DNA of 64,000 bases from Mytilisepta virgata. Lineage: Eukaryota > Mollusca > Bivalvia > Mytilida > Mytilidae. The notes beneath the pieces are model-generated. The model was not told where the DNA came from. It did no database searches and saw nothing but the letters and a program-made list of their open reading frames with translations. Position 1 is the stretch's first letter; every line of letters starts with the position of its first letter. A program made the position numbers and the translations under genes. Shown here piece after piece: positions 23,401 to 32,400 of this stretch. The stretch lies in contig CM051521.1 of assembly GCA_028015205.1 (NCBI GenBank), positions 94,898,513-94,962,512 of the forward strand. Reading direction: 5' to 3'.

Positions 23401-26400
23401 CTTGTTCTTTACTGCTCATCGCTGTTTTTCTCTTGTTCTTTGCTGCTCATCGCTGTTTTTCTCTTGTTCTTTACTGCTCATCACTGTTTTTCTCTTGTTC
23501 TTTACTGCTCGTCGCTGTTTTTCTCTCGTTCTTTACTGCTCATCGCTGTTTTTCTCTTGCTCTTTACTGCTTATGGCTGTTTTTCTCTCGCTCTTTGTTG
23601 ATCATCACTGTTTTTCTCGTACTCTTTGCTGCTCATCGCTGTTTTTCTCTTGTTCTTTGTTGCTCATCACTGTTTTTCTCTTGCTCTTTACTGCTCATCA
23701 CTGTTTTTCTCTTGTTCTTTACGTCTCATCGCTGTTTTTCTCTTGCTCGATACTGCTTATCGCTGTTTTTCTCTTGGTTTTTGTAGCTCATCGCTGTTTT
23801 TCTCGTGCTCTTTGCTGCTCGTCGCTGGTTTTTCTCTTGTTCTTTGTTGCTCATCACTGTTTTTCTCTTGCTCTTTACTGCTCGTTGCTGTTTTTTCTCT
23901 TGTTCTTTGTTGCTCATCACTGTTTTTCTCTTGCTCTTTACTGCTCATCGCTGTTTTTCTCTTGGTTTTTGTAGCTCGTCGCTGTTTTCCACGTGCTCTT
24001 TGCTGCTCATCGCTGTTTTTCTCGTGCTCTTTGCTGCTCATCGCTGTTTTTCTCTTGGTTTTTGTAGCTCGTCGCTATTTTTCTCGTGCTGTTTACTGCT
24101 CGTCGCTGTTTTTTCTCTTGTTCTTTGTTGCTCATCACTGTTTTTCTCTTGCTCTTTACTGCTCATCACTGTTTTTCTCTTGTTCTTTACTGCTTATCGC
24201 TGTTTTTCTCTTGGTTTTTGTAGCTCATCGCTGTTTGTCTCTTGCTCTTTACTGCTTATCGCTGTTTTTCTCTCGCTCTTTGTTGCTCATCGCTGTTTTT
24301 CTCTTGGTTTTTGTTGCTCGTCACTGTTTTTCTCGTGCTGTTTACTGCTCGTCGCTGTTTTTTCTCTTGTTCTTTGTTGCGCATCACTGTTTTTCTCTTG
24401 CTCTTTACTGCTCATCACTGTTTTTCTCTTGTTCTTTACTGCTTATCGCTGTTTTTCTCTTGGTTTTTGTAGCTCATCGCTGTTTGTCTCTTGCTCTTTA
24501 CTGCTCATCGCTGTTTTTCTCTTGCTCTATGCTTCTCATCGCTGTTTTTCTCTTGTTCTTTGTTGCTCATCACTGTTTTTCTCTTGCTCTTTACTGCTCA
24601 TCACTGTTTTTCTCTTGTTCTTTACTGGTCATCGCTGTTTTTTCTCTTGCTCTTTACTGCTCATCGCTGTTTTTCTCTTGCTCTATGCTTCTCACCGCTG
24701 TTTTTCTCTTGTTCTTTGTTGCTCATCACGGTTTTTCTCTTGCTCTTTACTGCTCATCAATGTTTTTCTCTTGTTCTTTACTGGTCATCGCTGTTTTTCT
24801 CTCGTTCTTTACTGCTCATCGCTGTTTTTCTCTTGATCTTTACTGCTTATGGCTGTTTTTCTCTCGCTCTTTGTTGCTCATCACTGTTTTTCTCTTGTCC
24901 TTTGTTGTTCATCGCTACTCCTTACCTTACTCGCGTGCTTATTTCGTTTTTTGGGGCTACTTGTCTCTGTTTTCGCTGCCACTACTGCTCCTGCTGCTTT
25001 TTGCTGTTCGTTATCGCTGCTCTTCTCTTGCTCATCGCTGTTTTTTTCTCTTGCTCATCGCTTATCCTTTCTTGTTCTTTGCTGCTCATCCCTACTCAGG
25101 GCCTTACTCGCGTGCTCATTTCGCTCCTGCTGCTTGTTGCTGTTCGTCATCGCTGTTCGTCATCGCTGCTCTTCTCTTGCGCATCACTGCTCTTCTCTTG
25201 CTCATCGCTGCTCTTCTCTTGCTCTTTGCTGTTCATCGCTACTCATGATCTTACTCGCGTGCTCATTTCAGCTTTTGGTGCTATTTGTCACTTTTAATCG
25301 CTGCTGCTGCTACTGCTGAAGGAATGTAGTTTACTGCTGATGATCGGAAGGCCACTCGGTACTCATGTTGTCGGTTTGATTGGTAGATCAAGACTGATCG
25401 ATGTGATTGTATACTGGGATATTTATCGACGACAAACACAAATGAAACAGTTTCATATTTTATTTTACAAAATCTACATCAGTCAATGTTTTAAGTTCTG
25501 GTTCTTTCTCTTCAAACAAAGGTATGATCTTCTTCAGTTCTTTCCATTCGAAGGTGTCCAAGCCGATTCCTCTCTTTGTTGGACGATAGGTCCAGTCTCC
25601 CCGGGGTATAAAGTGCTTTCTTATCCAAATAGTGGGGTATGGGGATTTGACGGTGACGAATACATTGTCCCCAATGTGATATCTCCAGTCGACTAGTTCT
25701 TTATCCTGTACTCTACCGATCAAATCATCCAGAACATCAGTAGTCTCGCATAAAGCTTTCCATTGTATCAAAGATAAGCTCACTCCGGTCTTGGTGGGCA
25801 CCGTTTCACTTTCCCAAAATCTGAGATCTACTCTTTTACTGCCATTCCATTCTGTCAGCTCTGCATACGTTCCTCCACCAAGTAGTACTTTCAAAGGAAT
25901 ATCGGAAGCTGTCATGGCGTCTTGAACGATATCGCGCTTGGTCTGGTCTTTGGTTTTCTTTTCTTTACGAGACATATCGGCTGACTGATTCCACTTCTTG
26001 CTGGTCTATTTATATACATATCGGAGATGAACTGGATTGGTTCTTATATTATGAAACGTGAAACATGATTGGCTATCTTTCCGACATCGTGATTGGTTAA
26101 CTTCTCCCGTTCCGATTGGTCGAAAATCTGGCATTTTCATTGGTCAATTCCAACCGTTTCGATAGATCAACACGATGATACATTGTCCAAATATGCGGCG
26201 CCCAATCCGGAAACTGCTCACAATAGGTACGAGTAAACGCCGACAATACGACCAGTCTTCCTTGGTTCACCACACCGTCTTCGAACATGGCTGTGACGAT
26301 TCTCTCGTATACTTGGAAGGGGTCCATCGTACGAATGACTTCTCTGACTATCTTCACTTCCTTTTATACATTTATGACATGAGACTACTCTGCATTGACA

Positions 26401-29400
26401 AACTTGTAACTGTCTACATATATACATGTATATATAGTGTTGCCAGAAGATCCCGATACCGGGGTTTTGTATCTGAGGCACTGGCAGTCCACCCGGACAC
26501 AGGAAAATACCGACAATCGTGTTCAGGATGAACGAGATTACATCCGCCACCTTTCCTGATATGGTTCGCCACACATTCAACCTACAAAATACGACCTTCA
26601 AGATCAACGTGTCCTTTGGATTTATACTGAGAAACGCAGAGACCGGAGAACTAAGATACTTCCATTCCAGGACGGGGACGAATGTTCTCTGTCTCGATGA
26701 TGTTAGATGGACATCAAAGATGGCTGCACCCATTCTCTTGCTTTTTGCTGCTCATCGCTGTTTTTCTCTTGCTCTGCTAATGATGACCTTACCTCATTTC
26801 AGTTTTGGGGCAACTTGTCGCTGTTTTCGCCGCTGTTGCTAGTGGTGGTCGATTGTCGTTAGTCAAAGATTGGATCTGTGTGAGAGCACCCTTAGATCCG
26901 GGTTATTTAAAAATCCACTCTGCATTTATCCAGGCTTGTGACTGGCTATCATAAGATAGGCTGCATTAATCCTGCTCAATTTTTTAAGGGCACTCTGCAT
27001 TTGTCCAGGCTTGTGACTGGCTATATATATGTATAAACATATATAGGCTGCATTACCCTCCTTCCCTTTTTTTGTTATATTTTTTTCTGTTTTTCTTTGT
27101 AATATGTTCCAATTCCTCCGTCACATAGAGTCATTGCTGTCTTCAGCTGGAGGTGGGTCGCAGTCGTTCAATACACGGTTAAGCAGATATTTTCGTTTTT
27201 CTACGGCCTAATCCCATGATTCTTTTGATTCGTAGTCTTCCTATTCTCTCCAGCGTTTAGCCGTTTTTCTTGATCTCTCTATGTACGGGGTCTTTATTTA
27301 GGTCTTGATGCCAGGACACCAGTCCGAGGTAATGCTTTCGTATTTCGTCTCTGTATGAGTCAAACATGTCTCTATATGCTGCCAAGCGTGCCTTGTCTTC
27401 TTCCATTCCGGCTTCCACTACTTCGTTTACTGTCTGTGAGTATTCCGATTGATGTACTTGAAATGTTATGTTCAAAACGACTTCCCATAGGGACTGTTCG
27501 CAAAGCTCTTCGGAGTCTTCGTTGGATCCATGGTCACTACTTTGTTCCGATTCATCGTTATCGGCTTCTGTGGTGGTGTCTGAAGCTGAATCACTATAGT
27601 CTGTTGAATCCTCTTCAATACCATGTGCATTCTTTTTGTGTCGCACTAGGTTAAAGTTTTGCTTGGACTGGTATCCACAGGTATACATTTAAGATGTCTT
27701 TATTTCCTGGCAGTCGATAGCAGAATGAGTTCCGGTCGCAATGCAAGTGCTTATATTAGATACAGGTTCCTCAGCGGCTTGTTGATTCATACACAAGCGT
27801 TTGGCAAAGTATTCGTTTCGACATTGTTGCAGTTCAGATTTCACTTTTCTGATGAGGTCTCTTTTAAGTCTTTTCCACTCGTTGTCAATCCTTCTACATC
27901 CCTTGCAGATATTCATGTTTTTGTAGAAGTCGGCAAAGCTCTTGTTCGTTTGACACTTTTTACATTTCTTGTTTGGATCCACTTTGTTGGGTCCTCCACT
28001 TGTGTTATCCAGCCGTTTGGTTCTCTTCACTTTGGTTAGAAGTAATTTCCTTTTCCTTTGTGGTTTTGCTTTGGTGTTAGAAAGATCCACAGGTATTAAA
28101 TATCTAGCAGGAACCACTAAATCAACGAGAGGTGTTTTCGATGCCATTGATACGTGTGTGTTGTTTGACGGTCTTCAAACAACTGACGAAATTAAACAAA
28201 ACCTCTGATTATATTTTCGTTAAAAGCTTTTCATTGGTGTCATAGAGACGAAGATTACCCCACACAGTTCGCTGTTCGTTGTTGCTATTGCTGCTGAGGA
28301 GGTGAAGGTGGGATTCTCACTGTTTCGTTATAAGTCACCTCTTAGTCTCGTTGATGTTACGATGGATACAAAAGATGGCTGCGTTCATGTAACGCGGACC
28401 TGAAAGAGAACACCCTTATGAAACAGAAATTTTAGAGTCTTTCCGGACGGGAACGAATGTTCTCGGTCTCGTTGATGCTACGACGGACATCAAAGATGGC
28501 TGCCCCCAAGTAACGCGGACCTGAAAGGGAACACCCTAATGAAACGAAAATTTCAGAGTCTTTCCGGACGGGAACGAACGTATACGGATTTCAGTCCTAA
28601 CCATAACCCGACCTCCAGACCTCTCGTTGATTTAGTGGTTCCTGCTAGATATTTAATACCTGTGGATCTTTCTAACACCAAAGCAAAACCACAAAGGAAA
28701 AGGAAATTACTTCTAACCAAAGTGAAGAGAACCAAACGGCTGGATAACACAAGTGGAGGACCCAACAAAGTGGATCCAAACAAGAAATGTAAAAAGTGTC
28801 AAACGAACAAGAGCTTTGCCGACTTCTACAAAAACATGAATATCTGCAAGGGATGTAGAAGGATTGACAACGAGTGGAAAAGACTTAAAAGAGACCTCAT
28901 CAGAAAAGTGAAATCTGAACTGCAACAATGTCGAAACGAATACTTTGCCAAACGCTTGTGTATGAATCAACAAGCCGCTGAGGAACCTGTATCTAATATA
29001 AGCACTTGCATTGCGACCGGAACTCATTCTGCTATCGACTGCCAGGAAATAAAGACATCTTAAATGTATACCTGTGGATACCAGTCCAAGCAAAACTTTA
29101 ACCTAGTGCGACACAAAAAGAATGCACATGGTATTGAAGAGGATTCAACAGACTATAGTGATTCAGCTTCAGACACCACCACAGAAGCCGATAACGATGA
29201 ATCGGAACAAAGTAGTGACCATGGATCCAACGAAGACTCCGAAGAGCTTTGCGAACAGTCCCTATGGGAAGTCGTTTTGAACATAACATTTCAAGTACAT
29301 CAATCGGAATACTCACAGACAGTAAACGAAGTAGTGGAAGCCGGAATGGAAGAAGACAAGGCACGCTTGGCAGCATATAGAGACATGTTTGACTCATACA

Positions 29401-32400
29401 GAGACGAAATACGAAAGCATTACCTCGGACTGGTGTCCTGGCATCAAGACCTAAATAAAGACCCCGTACATAGAGAGATCAAGAAAAACGGCTAAACGCT
29501 GGAGAGAATAGGAAGACTACGAATCAAAAGAATCATGGGATTAGGCCGTAGAAAAACGAAAATATCTGCTTAACCGTGTATTGAACGACTGCGACCCACC
29601 TCCAGCTGAAGACAGCAATGACTCTATGTGACGGAGGAATTGGAACATATTACAAAGAAAAACAGAAAAAAATATAACAAAAAAAGGGAAGGAGGGTAAT
29701 GCAGCCTATATATGTTTATACATATATATAGCCAGTCACAAGCCTGGACAAATGCAGAGTGCCCTTAAAAAATTGAGCAGGATTAATGCAGCCTATCTTA
29801 TGATAGCCAGTCACAAGCCTGGATAAATGCAGAGTGGACTTTTAAATAACCCGGATCTAAGGGTGCTCTCACACAGATCCAATCTTTGACTAACGACAAT
29901 CGACCACCACTAGCAACAGCGGCGAAAACAGCGACAAGTTGCCCCAAAACTGAAATGAGGTAAGGTCATCATTAGCAGAGCAAGAGAAAAACAGCGATGA
30001 GCAGCAAAAAGCAAGAGAATGGGTGCAGCCATCTTTGATGTCCATCTAACATCATCGAGACAGAGAACATTCGTCCCCGTCCTGGAATGGAAGTATCTTA
30101 GTTCTCCGGTCTCTGCGTTTCTCAGTATAAATCCAAAGGACACGTTGATCTTGAAGGTCGTATTTTGTAGGTTGAATGTGTGGCGAACCATATCAGGAAA
30201 GGTGGCGGATGTAATCTCGTTCATCCTGAACACGATTGTCGGTATTTTCCTGGGTCCGGGTGGACTGCCAGTGCCTCAGATACAAAACCCCGGTATCGGG
30301 ATCTTCTGGCAACACTATATATACATGTATATATGTAGACAGTTACAAGTTTGTCAATGCAGAGTAGTCTCATGTCATAAATGTATAAAAGGAAGTGAAG
30401 ATAGTCAGAGAAGTCATTCGTACGATGGACCCCTTCCAAGTATACGAGAGAATCGTCACAGCCATGTTCGAAGACGGTGTGGTGAACCAAGGAAGACTGG
30501 TCGTATTGTCGGCGTTTACTCGTACCTATTGTGAGCAGTTTCCGGATTGGGCGCCGCATATTTGGACAATGTATCATCGTGTTGATCTATCGAAACGGTT
30601 GGAATTGACCAATGAAAATGCCAGATTTTCGACCAATCGGAACGGGAGAAGTTAACCAATCACGATGTCGGAAAGATAGCCAATCATGTTTCACGTTTCA
30701 TAATATAAGAACCAATCCAGTTCATCTCCGATATGTATATAAATAGACCAGCAAGAAGTGGAATCAGTCAGCCGATATGTCTCGTAAAGAAAAGAAAACC
30801 AAAGACCAGACCAAGCGCGATATCGTTCAAGACGCCATGACAGCTTCCGATATTCCTTTGAAAGTACTACTTGGTGGAGGAACGTATGCAGAGCTGACAG
30901 AATGGAATGGCAGTAAAAGAGTAGATCTCAGATTTTGGGAAAGTGAAACGGTGCCCACCAAGACCGGAGTGAGCTTATCTTTGATACAATGGAAAGCTTT
31001 ATGCGAGACTACTGATGTTCTGGATGATTTGATCGGTAGAGTACAGGATAAAGAACTAGTCGACTGGAGATATCACATTGGGGACAATGTATTCGTCACC
31101 GTCAAATCCCCATACCCCACTATTTGGATAAGAAAGCACTTTATACCCCGGGGAGACTGGACCTATCGTCCAACAAAGAGAGGAATCGGCTTGGACACCT
31201 TCGAATGGAAAGAACTGAAGAAGATCATACCTTTGTTTGAAGAGAAAGAACCAGAACTTAAAACATTGACTGATGTAGATTTTGTAAAATAAAATATGAA
31301 ACTGTTTCATTTGTGTTTGTCGTCGATAAATATCCCAGTATACAATCACATCGATCAGTCTTGATCTACCAATCAAACCGACAACATGAGTACCGAGTGG
31401 CCTTCCGATCATCAGCAGTAAACTACATTCCTTCAGCAGTAGCAGCAGCAGCGATTAAAAGTGACAAATAGCACCAAAAGCTGAAATGAGCACGCGAGTA
31501 AGATCATGAGTAGCAATGAACAACAAAGAGCAAGAGAAGAGCAGCGATGAGCAAGAGAAGAGCAGTGATGAGCAAGAGAAGAGCAGTGATGACGAACAGC
31601 GATGACGAACAGCAACAAGCAGCAGGAGCGAAATGAGCACGCGAGTAAGGCCCTGAGTAGGGATGAGCAGCAAAGAACAAGAAAGGATAAGCGATGAGCA
31701 AGAGAAAAAACAGCGATGAGCAAGAGAAGAGCAGCGATAACGAACAGCAAAAAGCAGCAGGAGCAGTAGTGGCAGCGAAAACAGAGACAAGTAGCCCCAA
31801 AAAACGAAATAAGCACACGAGTAAGGTAAGGAGTAGCGATGAACAACAAAGGACAAGAGAAAAACAGTGATGAGCAACAAAGAGCGAGAGAAAAACAGCC
31901 ATAAGCAGTAAAGATCAAGAGAAAAACAGCGATGAGCAGTAAAGAACGAGAGAAAAACAGCGATGACCAGTAAAGAACAAGAGAAAAACATTGATGAGCA
32001 GTAAAGAGCAAGAGAAAAACCATGATGAGCAACAAAGAACAAGAGAAAAACAGCGGTGAGAAGCATAGAGCAAGAGAAAAACAGCGATGAGCAGTAAAGA
32101 GCAAGAGAAAAAACAGTGATGACCAGTAAAGAACAAGAGAAAAACAGTGATGAGCAGTAAAGAGCAAGAGAAAAACAGTGATGAGCAACAAAGAACAAGA
32201 GAAAAACAGCGATGAGAAGCATAGAGCAAGAGAAAAACAGCGATGAGCAGTAAAGAGCAAGAGACAAACAGCGATGAGCTACAAAAACCAAGAGAAAAAC
32301 AGCGATAAGCAGTAAAGAACAAGAGAAAAACAGTGATGAGCAGTAAAGAGCAAGAGAAAAACAGTGATGCGCAACAAAGAACAAGAGAAAAAACAGCGAC

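Noticed and set aside
23626..25248. 540-codon open frame in the left minisatellite (and the 517-, 403-, 343-codon relatives)
   Set aside because: Generated by the 31-bp period with no stop on that strand; overlapping frames are equally open and peptides are the same repeat in shifted phase.
28713..29093. Cys-rich frames antisense to the zinc-ribbon ORF
   Set aside because: Complement of a better-supported ORF with CxxC pairs.
30395..30424. GTG start extending the BH1-like ORF
   Set aside because: The TATA box lies only a few bases before it; the ATG at 30425 fits core-promoter spacing.
30019..30534. 171-codon plus-strand frame (and mirror 26218-26733)
   Set aside because: Lies antisense to the truncated opposite-strand gene and overlaps the divergent promoter and BH1-like ORF; looks like a shadow.
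31056..31412. 118-codon frame antisense to the PC4-like gene (and mirror 25340-25696)
   Set aside because: Shadow of a gene with recognisable domains on the other strand.
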